Shown: positions 56,862-64,000, numbered from the stretch's first letter. The stretch: 64,000 nucleotides of DNA from an uncultured Acidobacteriota bacterium (GCA_903851035.1 CAINND010000089.1:51220-115219), one strand, 5' to 3'. A program made the numbers and translations. The notes: generated from the letters alone by a model not told the origin.

Positions 56862-57857
56862 CTACAGCAGCTTCGCCGCCTCTTTCGCAAAGTAGGTCAG
56901 GATGATCGAAGCTCCCGCCCGCTGAATGCTCAGCAGCGATTCCAGCATCACGCGGTCGTGGTCAATCCAGCCGTTCTGCGCCGCCGCCTTGATCATCGCG
57001 TACTCGCCGCTCACCTGGTAGGCGCCCAGCGGAACGTCAAAGCGCGCCCGCGCCTCGGCGATGATGTCCAGATACGCAATCGCCGGCTTCACCATGATCA
57101 TGTCCGCGCCCTCTTCCAGGTCCAGCTCAATCTCGCGCATCGCTTCGCGCGCGTTCGCCGGATCCATCTGGTAGCTGCGACGGTCGCCAAAGCTGGGAGC
57201 CGAATCCGCCGCCTCTCTGAACGGTCCGTAGAAGCCGCTGGCGAACTTCGCCGCGTAGCTCATGATCGGAGTATTCTCAAAGCCGTGCGCGTCCAACGAG
57301 GCGCGCAGCGCATCAATCCGCCCGTCCATCATGTCGCTCGGCGCAATGATGTCCATGCCGGCCTTCGCCTGTGCCACGGCCGTCTTGGCCAGCAGGTCCA
57401 GCGTCGGATCGTTCAGAATCTCGTATTCCGTCTCCGGCGTCGCCCCGTTCACTTTTTTCACAATGCCGCAGTGGCCGTGGCTCATGTACTCGCACAGGCA
57501 CACGTCGCCCATCAGCAGCAGGTTGGGCACTTCTTTCTTGATCGCCCTGGCTGCCCGCTGCACGATGCCGTCGTCGGCCCATGCGCCGCTCGCCTGCTCG
57601 TCCTTGTGCTCCGGCAGGCCAAACAAAATCACCGCAGGAATACCCAGCGCGTACACCTCGCGGCATTCCTTCACCGCCTCGTCCACGCTCAGGTTAAACA
57701 CGCCCGGCATGGAACCCACCGGCTTCCTCACGCCCTCGCCCGGGCAGATGAAAAGTGGATAGACAAACCCGGTTGGCGTAAGCCGGGTCTCCCGCACAAA
57801 GCTCCTCAAAGCCTCCGTGCGGCGCATGCGACGCTGACGATTGATCGGAAATGGCAT
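56862..57857 (-). CDS. hemB: Delta-aminolevulinic acid dehydratase (porphobilinogen synthase)
   Basis: ATG at 57857 ([18 protein letters not shown]) gives 331 residues. The zinc-site cysteines are in [15 protein letters not shown], the active-site lysines in [13 protein letters not shown] and [11 protein letters not shown], and the [20 protein letters not shown] block is intact. It condenses two aminolevulinates into porphobilinogen for haem and related tetrapyrroles. It is divergent from the E2 gene. Confidence 0.97.
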   Translation of the reverse strand: MPFPINRQRRMRRTEALRSFVRETRLTPTGFVYPLFICPGEGVRKPVGSMPGVFNLSVDEAVKECREVYALGIPAVILFGLPEHKDEQASGAWADDGIVQRAARAIKKEVPNLLLMGDVCLCEYMSHGHCGIVKKVNGATPETEYEILNDPTLDLLAKTAVAQAKAGMDIIAPSDMMDGRIDALRASLDAHGFENTPIMSYAAKFASGFYGPFREAADSAPSFGDRRSYQMDPANAREAMREIELDLEEGADMIMVKPAIAYLDIIAEARARFDVPLGAYQVSGEYAMIKAAAQNGWIDHDRVMLESLLSIQRAGASIILTYFAKEAAKLL

Positions 57858-58069
57858 AATGCAAAAAGTATATTCCCCCGCCGCCGCCCATGCACAGTGA
57901 TGCCCATCACAGCGCGGCAATTGGAGTTTTCTCGGCTCCCATACGCGGCTTTACCCGAATATTCACCGCCCTATCCCGCAACCGCGCGCGACCTCGCCTC
58001 ATCCATCCATATATAATTTCCCGTTGGCGCCCAGGGGATGCGAATCCACCGGCGCGCGGAAGGAAAACG

Positions 58070-59752
58070 ATGCCTACTGATGTCGTCATGCCCCAGATGG
58101 GTGAGTCCATCTTTGAAGGAACCATTACCAAGTGGCTCAAGCAGCCCGGCGATCACGTCACCCGCGACGAGCCTCTCTTCGAGATCTCCACCGACAAGGT
58201 GGACGCCGAAATCCCCGCGCCCACCAGCGGCGTCCTCAAGGAAATCCGCGCCCAGGTCGGCCAGACCCTCCAGGTCAACGCCGTCGTCGCCGTAATTGAC
58301 GACCAAGCGCCAGCGGCCGGCAGCGGCGCAGCCGCGTTACCCGACACCAAGAAGCCTGCGCCAGCGAAGTCCTCTGAACCTCCTGCCGCCTCTGCGCCCG
58401 CGGCCGGCAGCGCAGCGATACTCGACTCTAAAAAGTCCCCCGCCGCCGCTGGCCCCGCCACCGATGTCGTCATGCCCCAGATGGGCGAATCCATCTTCGA
58501 GGGCACCATCACCAAGTGGCTCAAAAAGGTAGGCGACTCGGTCACCCGCGACGAGCCTCTCTTTGAAATCTCCACCGACAAAGTGGATGCCGAAATTCCC
58601 GCGCCCGTCAGCGGAATCCTCTCCGCCATCAAGGCCGAAGCCGGACAAACCGTCCAGGTCAACGCCGTCGTCGCCGTAATCGGTGGCTCTGCTTCAGCTC
58701 AGGCTCCGGCCTCTGCGCCCGCCCCAGCCCACTCCGCGCCGGCATCTGCACCAGCCGCCGCCGCAAAGCCTTCGGCTCCAGCGTCAGCTCCCGCCGCCGC
58801 GCCCATCGCCGCCAACGAGGACGTCCGCACCTCGCCGCTCGTCCGCAAGCTCGCCGCAGAAAACAACGTCGATCTCCGCCACGTCCCCGGCACCGGCACC
58901 GGCGGACGCGTCACCAAAGACGACATCCTCGCCTTCGTCGAAAAGGCCAAGTCTGCACCAACCCAAGCTGCTCCGGCCACTGCGCCTGCGGCCGGCAGCG
59001 CAGCGTTACCCGCCACCCCGCCCGCCGCAGCCAATAAGTTCGCCGGCACTCCCGGACTCATCGAGCCCATGTCGGTCATGCGCAAAAAGATTGCCGAGCA
59101 CATGATCGCCTCGCGCCGCACCAGCGCTCACGTCCACACCGTCTTCGACGTGGACATGACCCGCATCGTCCGCCTGCGCGACAAAAACAAGAACAGCTTC
59201 CTCGCCAACACGGGACTCAAGCTCACCTACACGCCCTTCTTCATCCGCGCCGTCGCCCAGGGCCTCCGCGCCTGGCCCATCATGAACTCCAGCGTCGAAG
59301 GCGATAACATCCACTACAAGCGCGACATCAACATCGGCATCGCCGTCGCCCTCGACTGGGGCTTGCTTGTGCCGGTCATCAAGCACGCCGACGAGCTCAG
59401 CTTCACCGGCCTGCAGCGCGCCCTCAACGACCTCGGCGAACGCGCACGCACCAAGAAACTCAAGCCCGAGGAGGTCCAGGGCGGCACCTTCACCATCACC
59501 AACCCGGGAATCTTCGGCGCCAGCTTCGGCCTGCCCATCATCAGCCAGCCGCAGGTCGCCATCCTGGACATCGGCAACATCGTCAAAAAGCCCGTCGTCC
59601 TCTCGGATAAAGAAGGCAACGACACCATCGCCATCCGCAGCATGATGACCATTGCCATCGGCTTCGACCACCGCATCGTCGACGGTGCCGTAGCCGACCA
59701 GTTCATGATCGTCGTTAAAAAGACCTTAGAAAACTGGAACGAACCTCTCTAA
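58070..59752 (+). CDS. 2-oxoacid dehydrogenase E2 (dihydrolipoamide acyltransferase), two lipoyl domains
   Basis: ATG at 58070 has AAGGAAA upstream and gives 560 residues; the track start lies upstream in non-coding DNA. Two near-identical lipoyl domains (residues 1-75 and about 130-205; STDKVDAEIP) are followed by a peripheral subunit-binding domain (VRKLAAENNVDLRHVPGTGTGG, about 245-290) and the catalytic domain with GFDHRIVDGA (HxxxD). Ala/Pro-rich linkers join them. It could serve the pyruvate, 2-oxoglutarate or branched-chain complex. E1 and E3 are not in the window. Confidence 0.88.
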   Translation: MPTDVVMPQMGESIFEGTITKWLKQPGDHVTRDEPLFEISTDKVDAEIPAPTSGVLKEIRAQVGQTLQVNAVVAVIDDQAPAAGSGAAALPDTKKPAPAKSSEPPAASAPAAGSAAILDSKKSPAAAGPATDVVMPQMGESIFEGTITKWLKKVGDSVTRDEPLFEISTDKVDAEIPAPVSGILSAIKAEAGQTVQVNAVVAVIGGSASAQAPASAPAPAHSAPASAPAAAAKPSAPASAPAAAPIAANEDVRTSPLVRKLAAENNVDLRHVPGTGTGGRVTKDDILAFVEKAKSAPTQAAPATAPAAGSAALPATPPAAANKFAGTPGLIEPMSVMRKKIAEHMIASRRTSAHVHTVFDVDMTRIVRLRDKNKNSFLANTGLKLTYTPFFIRAVAQGLRAWPIMNSSVEGDNIHYKRDINIGIAVALDWGLLVPVIKHADELSFTGLQRALNDLGERARTKKLKPEEVQGGTFTITNPGIFGASFGLPIISQPQVAILDIGNIVKKPVVLSDKEGNDTIAIRSMMTIAIGFDHRIVDGAVADQFMIVVKKTLENWNEPL

Positions 59753-59769
59753 TCGCAACAGGAATCACA

Positions 59770-59799
59770 CGGCGGCGGGCTTCGGCTCGCCGCTTTTTC
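59770..59799 (+). terminator. Intrinsic terminator of the E2 gene
   Basis: GCGGCGGGC-TTCG-GCTCGCCGC stem followed by TTTTTCTT, 18 nt after the stop. Confidence 0.88.
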
Positions 59800-59817
59800 T
59801 TGCACGCAATTTTCCCA

Positions 59818-59865
59818 CCGGGTGCCCTACCCTTCCGCTCTCATTTGGCGGAGGGTGGTGTAGTT
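59818..59865 (+). repeat. Intergenic hairpin repeat, family A, copy 7
   Basis: CCGGGTGCCC start; end GAGGGTGGTGTAGTT is one base degenerate. Confidence 0.75.
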
Positions 59866-59866
59866 T

Positions 59867-59909
59867 CGGGTGCCCCACTCTAGCCGCTGTTGCTAGGGTG
59901 GGGTAGTTG
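59867..59909 (+). repeat. Intergenic hairpin repeat, family A, copy 8
   Basis: CGGGTGCCCCACTCTAGCC to GCTAGGGTGGGGTAGTTG, the CTAGC stem type, abutting copy 7. Confidence 0.8.
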
Positions 59910-59991
59910 ATCTTGTTCTTGCACTTGATCTTGTCTTTGCACTTGATCTTGTCTTTGCACTTGATCTTGTCTTTGCACTTGATCTTGTTTT
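59907..59991 (+). repeat. 18-bp tandem repeat, about 4.7 copies
   Basis: Units TTGATCTTGTCTTTGCAC; the first unit reads TTGATCTTGTTCTTGCAC and the last is partial. It begins at the end of family A copy 8 and ends 2 nt before family B copy 3. It is polypurine/pyrimidine-biased and non-coding in context. Confidence 0.85.
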
Positions 59992-59993
59992 AA

Positions 59994-60075
59994 GTGTCAT
60001 CCTGAGCGCAGCGAAGGACCCCTATACAATCTGTTATTCAGATTCCGTACAAGGTCACCAACCATAACCGTAAAA
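59994..60075 (+). repeat. Intergenic repeat, family B, copy 3
   Basis: GTGTCATCCTGAGCGCAGCG start, AGGACCCCTATACAATCTGT, ending near CAACCATAACCGTAAAA. Followed directly by family A copy 9. Confidence 0.85.
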
Positions 60076-60123
60076 CCGGGTGCCCCATCCTTCCGCCATC
60101 CTTTGGCGGAGGGTGGGGTAGTT
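60076..60123 (+). repeat. Intergenic hairpin repeat, family A, copy 9
   Basis: CCGGGTGCCCCATCCTTCCG to GGCGGAGGGTGGGGTAGTT. Confidence 0.8.
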
Positions 60124-60150
60124 ACTCTTTGTCTTTGAACTTGTCTTTGA

Positions 60151-60195
60151 CGGGTGCCCCATTCAAGCCCTCTGTTGGCTTGAGTGGGGTAGTTG
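60151..60195 (+). repeat. Intergenic hairpin repeat, family A, copy 10
   Basis: CGGGTGCCCCATTCAAGCC to GGCTTGAGTGGGGTAGTTG; the stem sequence differs (CAAGCC/GGCTTG) but both ends are conserved, showing covariation. Confidence 0.8.
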
Positions 60196-60224
60196 CCTCT
60201 GCTCTTGCTCTTCTCCCCAAACGC

Positions 60225-60256
60225 AAAAAAGGCGGCGGAGCCTAAGCTCCGCCGCC
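60225..60256 (-). terminator. Strong intrinsic terminator of the phage-like module
   Basis: GGCGGCGGAGC and GCTCCGCCGCC arms with a 4-nt loop, followed by TTTTTT on the minus strand, 18 nt after the last gene. Confidence 0.92.
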
Positions 60257-60273
60257 AGTCCACACAGGAGGTT

Positions 60274-60528
60274 CTACTTCTTCCACACGCTTGCGTTCAA
60301 GCACTCCACTACGCCGTCAATCACTTTGCCCAGCCCCTCGGCGAACTTCTCCGCGTCGCCAATCTGCTTGCTCTCTACCGCCTCGGTCACGCCCATCGCC
60401 GACGAAACAAACTGCATCGCCGCCTGCTTCTTCTGCGCACCCGTCTTGCCGCCGAACAATCCTTCCACCCCATGCACCACCGCCGGAATAAAACTCATCC
60501 CCTGCAGCAGCGTCGCCAAGAAAATCAT
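60274..60528 (-). CDS. Small protein of the phage-like module
   Basis: This 84-residue product (MIFLATLLQGMSFIPAVVHGVEGLFGGKTGAQKKQAAMQF) has one N-terminal hydrophobic segment and a conserved-looking GGKTGAQKKQAAM block, then a helical charged tail. I do not recognise the family. It overlaps the glucosaminidase gene by 4 nt (ATGA) and ends at a strong terminator, so it is probably real. A holin-like or tail-associated role is only a guess from position. Confidence 0.62.
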   Translation of the reverse strand: MIFLATLLQGMSFIPAVVHGVEGLFGGKTGAQKKQAAMQFVSSAMGVTEAVESKQIGDAEKFAEGLGKVIDGVVECLNASVWKK

Positions 60529-60971
60529 CCCCTCGCCCCCTTCACCTCTCGCAGCACCGCCAACAGCTTCTCCGCATACTCGGGATCGGTTGCCCAGTGC
60601 CTGGCCATCGCCCGCACAAACCGCTCTTCATCCGCCACGCACTGGCGCGCCTCGGCATACACCGCGCCGTGACGCAGAATCGCGTCCCTGCGCCGGAAGC
60701 ACTCCTCCATCGTCGCGAACTTTTCAAAGCCCGCTTGGATTCTCTGCTTCTGTCCGCCCTCGCACTCCTCGGTCTTCATCACCGTCCGCGCCTCGTTGCC
60801 ATGAGCCTTGATGCCAAAGTAGTTTTGCGCCTCGCGGCTCAGCCCGCTCTCACCCCACCGGCTCTCCAGCGCCGCCTGCGCCACCGTCACTGCCGCCGGC
60901 ATCCCGCTCTCTTTCGAACTCGCCTCGGCCGCCGCCCAAGCCTTCTGCAAAAACTCTTCGCGCGCGGTCAT
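60525..60971 (-). CDS. GH73-type glucosaminidase / phage-like endolysin
   Basis: This 148-residue single-domain protein has AVTVAQAALESRWGESGLSREAQNYFGIKAHG, the catalytic-Glu block of the mannosyl-glycoprotein endo-beta-N-acetylglucosaminidase (FlgJ-like, GH73) family, plus FATMEECFRRRDAIL. It has no signal peptide, consistent with release through a holin. It overlaps both neighbours by 4 nt. It could also be a chromosomal autolysin, but the context favours a phage-type lysis function. Confidence 0.82.
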   Translation of the reverse strand: MTAREEFLQKAWAAAEASSKESGMPAAVTVAQAALESRWGESGLSREAQNYFGIKAHGNEARTVMKTEECEGGQKQRIQAGFEKFATMEECFRRRDAILRHGAVYAEARQCVADEERFVRAMARHWATDPEYAEKLLAVLREVKGARG

Positions 60972-61198
60972 CGGTGCAGCACCTTCAGCGAATCCAGTGC
61001 CAAATGCATCAGCGTCACCAGGATGCCCGCCGCCACGCCCAGTCCGGCCGTGCGTTGCAGTGCCGTCTCGTGCTTCTGAATGCGCATTTCCAATTCCTGA
61101 ATTTTCCCTTCGTTGCCGTTGCCCACAATCCAGCGCATGTGCGCCTTCAACTCACCCAAATCGCGCAGTACTCTCTCTTCAAAATTTGTCATCGTCAT
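60968..61198 (-). CDS. XhlA-like small membrane protein
   Basis: ATG at 61198 is fixed by its 4-nt overlap with the upstream tail gene, giving 76 residues; the longer track frame is a shadow. It has an N-terminal amphipathic coiled-coil (FEERVLRDLGELKAHMRWIV, then IQELEMRIQKHETAL) and one C-terminal hydrophobic helix (GLGVAAGILVTLMHLAL). This matches the layout of XhlA-type phage proteins that assist holins. Low sequence information, so the assignment is from layout and context. Confidence 0.62.
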   Translation of the reverse strand: MTMTNFEERVLRDLGELKAHMRWIVGNGNEGKIQELEMRIQKHETALQRTAGLGVAAGILVTLMHLALDSLKVLHR

Positions 61199-63507
61199 TG
61201 ATCCACGCTGATTACCGTCGTATATGGCGAATACTGTGGCGGAGTGTTCGCGTCGTACTGCCGCAGGTAGAAGCTCTGTGCCACGCCCGTGTTCGGCAGC
61301 GTAAAGGTCTGGCTCGTGTAGCGTCCCACCAGGTTCTGGTTCAGGGTCATCCCCCATCCCCAGTCGCCCTCCACGCGCACCTCAAAGCCGCCGCCCGTAA
61401 TCGGAGCGGTCCCCATGTCCATGCTCAGCGTCGAGGTTCCCCACGTCGCGATCCTCGCATCCGGCAGTCCCGCCGGCCGGGTCGCCACGTTGTCCGTCTG
61501 CGCGCTCGCCACCACGGTGATCAGCTCGTTGCGTTTACCCTTGTTAAAGCGGAATGCAATCGTCTCCGCTGCCTCGTTCGCCATGTGGATCGTGTACTGG
61601 GCCAGCGCGTCGCTCAGTCCGGCAAACGTCAACTCCACCTCGCGCACAATCACCACGCCCGCAACGCCCCACTGCGCCGCCGCAATCGTCCACGCCTCGC
61701 CCGGCCATACGTCGTCGCTCTGCCCGCTCCCCGTCCCTGTCGGAATCCCCGACGCCCATGCCGAGTACTCTGCCGTGATTCCCGCCTGCGTCAAATCATC
61801 CAGTAGCGCCCGCGCCGCCTGCTCGCAATCCAAACTCGTCCTCGGAGCCGGCATCGTGACATGCGCCACCATCGCCCGCTCGCCCGCGCCCTCCGTATTT
61901 GTCAGCGCCGCAACGCTCGCCGCCGAGTTGACCCTCCCGCACGCCACCTGCTCGCTGCGATAAAACACCTCGACCTGCTCGTTCAGCACCGGAGCCGTCG
62001 CGGCCGTAAAGTGCACTTCCTTCGAACTCAAGTAGCACTCCGCCCCGGCCGTCACGTCGCCAATCACCCTCGTCCTCCACGTCTTTCCCGGAGCCGCGCT
62101 CCTCACCCACACCGCGCCTTTGTTCGTGGCCTCGGCGTGTCCCAGCACGCAGTGCAGATTCAATCCCCACAACGGCATATAGTCGCCCCACGCCGGAGCG
62201 TCCACAAATGTTCCGTCGTAGATCACCACCTGCGGCCCGCTCAAGGTTGAAGGGTCCGCCGGATTGATCTGCCGCTGCGTGATCACCACGTGCGTCGTGC
62301 CGAACCATACCTGGCTCATCCTCGCCCCGGCGCCGTTGCTCACGCTGCTGCTGTACACCTGCCCGCTGCGCACCGGCTCGGGATGAAACACCAGCGTGCG
62401 AAACTCATACAGCATCCCCGCCGTCAACGTTCCAGTCGTCGCCAGTATCTGTCCGTCCACCACCGGCTGCACCACGCCGTTGTTGATCATCACTCCGGCC
62501 AGGCAGTTGTTTGGCGTAAAGCCGCCGCTGTACAGCCCGCCAATCACGCCCTCTCCGCTCGTGTAGCTGATGCCCGTCTGCTCCAGGATGGTCAGCCCGC
62601 CAATCTCCACCCGGTCGCGGAAGCGCAATTGCACCGCGCCGTTGCTGCTGATGCCACCCTGCGTGAACGTCAGCGGCGCCGTAAAGTCGCTCACCCACTT
62701 CGTCGCATCCAGAGCCATAGTGTGGAAGTCATCCTCCACCAGCACCGAGCTCTTCGCCGCAAAGGCCGCGCGACTCATCGGCAGGTAAGTCTCCGTGCCG
62801 TTGGCCGTAACGCAGTCGCGCACATACAGCGCCGGCTCCTTCGTCCCAATCACCGTAATGTCGTTCGCCACCGGTGCCGACACCTGCAACTGCAACGCGC
62901 TCGCGTCAAAGCCCGCCGCCGCGTCGCTCAGCGTCCGCGTCACCGCACCCACCGGAGCCACGGTCAGTGCCCGGTTCTGCGCGCTCACCACCGCCCTCGC
63001 GCAACTCGACATCTCTCCGGCCGTCGCGCTCCACGTCTGCCCGGTCTCCACCACGGCCACGCTGCCCATCGCAACATCCTGCACGGCCGCCGTGCTCCAG
63101 TTGGAGTTGACCTCTGCGGTCAGGGCCGTCACCATCTCGCCCGCCGTCAGCCCGCCCATCTTCGCCCGCTCGCTCAACGCCACGCGATCCAGCGTCCACA
63201 GCTCGCCCTTGGCATGCAGCGTCGCCTGCCACGCCGCGCCGCCCGCACCCGCGCCCGCCCAACGCAGCACCGGAGCCGCCGTCAGGTAGCCCGTAAACCA
63301 CAGCTCACCGTTATTGCGATACAGCCGCACATGCCCGCCCGCCACCGCCGTTATCGTCCCCGATGCTCCACCGCCCATCACCAGTTGTGCTGTCATCACC
63401 GGCGGCTCGTTCAGCTTCCGAGTAATCTTCGGCGCGGCCTCCGCGTCCAGCATCGCCGTGTAATCCAGCTCGCCCTTGCCATCCAGATTGTCAATCGTCA
63501 GCCTCAT
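61195..63507 (-). CDS. Large phage tail/baseplate-like structural protein
   Basis: This 770-residue protein starts MRLTIDNLDGKGELDYTAML with GGGAGAG upstream. It is beta-rich, low in Lys, with GASGTITAVAGGHVRLYRNNGELWFTGYLT near residue 50 (a phage tail-hub-like start) and two or three carbohydrate-binding-like beta domains (FTQGGISSNGAVQLRFRDRVEI, TLTAGMLYEFRTLVFH). I would place it as a tail-tip, baseplate or receptor-binding protein. It has no signal peptide. It overlaps the XhlA-like gene by 4 nt. The assignment is from fold-like pattern and context, not from a diagnostic motif. Confidence 0.6.
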   Translation of the reverse strand: MRLTIDNLDGKGELDYTAMLDAEAAPKITRKLNEPPVMTAQLVMGGGASGTITAVAGGHVRLYRNNGELWFTGYLTAAPVLRWAGAGAGGAAWQATLHAKGELWTLDRVALSERAKMGGLTAGEMVTALTAEVNSNWSTAAVQDVAMGSVAVVETGQTWSATAGEMSSCARAVVSAQNRALTVAPVGAVTRTLSDAAAGFDASALQLQVSAPVANDITVIGTKEPALYVRDCVTANGTETYLPMSRAAFAAKSSVLVEDDFHTMALDATKWVSDFTAPLTFTQGGISSNGAVQLRFRDRVEIGGLTILEQTGISYTSGEGVIGGLYSGGFTPNNCLAGVMINNGVVQPVVDGQILATTGTLTAGMLYEFRTLVFHPEPVRSGQVYSSSVSNGAGARMSQVWFGTTHVVITQRQINPADPSTLSGPQVVIYDGTFVDAPAWGDYMPLWGLNLHCVLGHAEATNKGAVWVRSAAPGKTWRTRVIGDVTAGAECYLSSKEVHFTAATAPVLNEQVEVFYRSEQVACGRVNSAASVAALTNTEGAGERAMVAHVTMPAPRTSLDCEQAARALLDDLTQAGITAEYSAWASGIPTGTGSGQSDDVWPGEAWTIAAAQWGVAGVVIVREVELTFAGLSDALAQYTIHMANEAAETIAFRFNKGKRNELITVVASAQTDNVATRPAGLPDARIATWGTSTLSMDMGTAPITGGGFEVRVEGDWGWGMTLNQNLVGRYTSQTFTLPNTGVAQSFYLRQYDANTPPQYSPYTTVISVDQ

Positions 63508-63537
63508 CCGCTCTCCCGCCTCCGCCGCTCAACGCAC

Positions 63538-63568
63538 AATAAAAAAGGAGAGCACTCTCACGCTCTCC
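63538..63568 (-). terminator. Strong terminator upstream of the tail gene
   Basis: GGAGAGC / GCTCTCC arms with an 8-nt loop followed by TTTTTTATT on the minus strand. It terminates the transcript arriving from the right-edge gene; the 3' sequence between that gene's stop and this terminator contains repeats A, B and an 18-bp tandem repeat. Confidence 0.88.
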
Positions 63569-63583
63569 GTTCCCGCCTTTGCT

Positions 63584-63625
63584 CTTGTAGTTGCCTTTGC
63601 ACTTGCAGTTGCCTTTGCACTTGCC
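63584..63625 (+). repeat. 18-bp tandem repeat, about 2.3 copies
   Basis: Units CTTGTAGTTGCCTTTGCA, CTTGCAGTTGCCTTTGCA and a partial CTTGC. The CTTTGCACTTG core is shared with the tandem repeat at 59907, and a family B copy follows within 12 nt at both sites. Confidence 0.7.
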
Positions 63626-63636
63626 CCTGTTATTAA

Positions 63637-63738
63637 GTGTCATCCTGAGCGAAGCAGGCGTAAGCGCCTGCGAAGCGAAGGACCCCTATACAATCTGTTA
63701 CTCAGATTCCGCACAAGGTCACCTACCATAACGGTAAA
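63637..63738 (+). repeat. Intergenic repeat, family B, copy 4, with hairpin insertion
   Basis: GTGTCATCCTGAGCGAAGC is interrupted by a GCAGGCG-TAA-GCGCCTGC hairpin segment, then GAAGCGAAGGACCCCTATAC continues to TACCATAACGGTAAA. Confidence 0.8.
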
Positions 63739-63787
63739 CCGGGTGCCCCATCCTTCCGCCCTCTGTTGGCGGAGGGTGGGGTAGTTG
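63739..63787 (+). repeat. Intergenic hairpin repeat, family A, copy 11
   Basis: CCGGGTGCCCCATCCTTCCG to GGCGGAGGGTGGGGTAGTTG, directly after family B copy 4. Confidence 0.85.
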
Positions 63788-63810
63788 ACCTTGCCTTTGC
63801 TCTTGCTCTT

Positions 63811-63836
63811 AACCTTTGAAACCTCCGAAACCTTCC
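63811..63836 (-). repeat. 8-bp-type tandem repeat after the right-edge gene
   Basis: On the minus strand AAGGTTTCGG then AGGTTTCA then AAGGTT, starting at the stop codon; related to the tracts after rpoD and hemB but less regular. Confidence 0.5.
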
Positions 63837-64000
63837 TTAATACGCCGGAGCCCCGCTCGCCGGAACATACGTCCGGTAGCACACCACCATCTCGCCGTCG
63901 TTGGCGTCGCTCACCGCCAGCGCCGCAAACTCCGCATGAACGGTCGTCGAGTTCAGTCCCTCTGCCAGCTTCGTCTCCGTCTCTGCCGCAGCGCCGCCCG
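63837..64000 (-). CDS. C-terminal end of a phage-module protein (truncated by window edge)
   Basis: The last 53 residues are open to the right edge and end TVHAEFAALAVSD...MVVCYRTYVPASGAPAY, then TAA at 63837-63839. It is missing from the ORF track because the start is outside the window. The sequence is beta-strand-like and gives no family. It is on the same strand and just upstream of the tail-like gene, so it probably belongs to the phage-like module. Confidence 0.55.
   Translation of the reverse strand, partial: GGAAAETETKLAEGLNSTTVHAEFAALAVSDANDGEMVVCYRTYVPASGAPAY

Noticed and set aside
56550-58016. 488-codon + strand ORF antisense to hemB
   Set aside because: Starts in repeat DNA and runs antisense to a complete hemB.
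59907-59991. CRISPR array
   Set aside because: Units are 18 bp, contiguous and without spacers; it is a tandem repeat.
62290-63636. 448-codon + strand ORF antisense to the tail-like gene
   Set aside because: The minus-strand frame has a Shine-Dalgarno, coupled neighbours and a credible composition; this frame has none.

Overview
This window is a GC-rich, densely coded bacterial chromosome segment that reads as a member of the Acidobacteriota, probably Acidobacteriaceae/Terriglobia-like. The taxonomic call is inference. It rests on a C-terminal Hfq domain behind a disordered extension, a tandem DUF507 pair, paired secreted helical proteins of an acidobacterial type, an orphan MacB-type permease pair, and intergenic repeats of the 'CCGGGTGCCCC...GTAGTTG' and 'GTCATCCTGAGCGAAGCGAAGG' kind. 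Nearly everything up to about 60 kb is core housekeeping. I saw no tRNA, rRNA, CRISPR array or insertion sequence.

Layout. 0-9.4 kb: a glycosidase cut by the left edge, rpsU, an M61 peptidase, tmk-holB, hfq, sua5-dcd, an HU/IHF-type gene and an M50 protease. 9.4-17.9 kb: a tightly coupled minus-strand operon msbA-like > yicC > gmk > rpoZ > coaBC > udg > priA. 18-26.9 kb: rapZ, then the minus-strand chain hypothetical > recJ > lptC/lptA fusion > lptB > rpoN > hpf, a variant of the classical lpt-rpoN-hpf-rapZ neighbourhood. 27-36.8 kb: a type IV pilin-like gene, two DUF507 genes, queG with an overlapping PilZ gene, cspA, a YihY-family membrane protein, an S9 peptidase, ruvB, two paralogous secreted proteins and a small Cys-containing secreted protein. 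36.9-43.8 kb: an EF-G-like GTPase, two MacB/FtsX-type permeases and rpoD. 44.2-47.6 kb: a three-gene ATP-grasp / alpha-E / transglutaminase cassette. 47.8-59.8 kb: a PNPOx-like protein, dnaG, an HD hydrolase, mutS2, lipB, a CocE/NonD hydrolase, hemB and a 2-oxoacid dehydrogenase E2. 60.2-64 kb: a minus-strand phage-like module with a large tail/baseplate-like protein, an XhlA-like membrane protein, a GH73-type glucosaminidase and a small unknown, continuing past the right edge.

The least explained material is in the non-coding DNA. The last 10 kb carries a mosaic of two intergenic repeat families (A, a hairpin element; B, a roughly 80-bp element) in four intergenic regions, twice next to 18-bp tandem repeats. 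Separately, four minus-strand genes (rpoD, the CocE hydrolase, hemB and the right-edge gene) carry an 8-bp tandem repeat (AGGTTTCA-type on the transcribed strand) directly after the stop codon, in three cases immediately before an intrinsic terminator. Other points of interest are the internal duplication in the twin secreted proteins, the C-terminal Hfq domain and the ATP-grasp cassette lying between rpoD and dnaG. All homology statements are from reading motifs; no database search was run.
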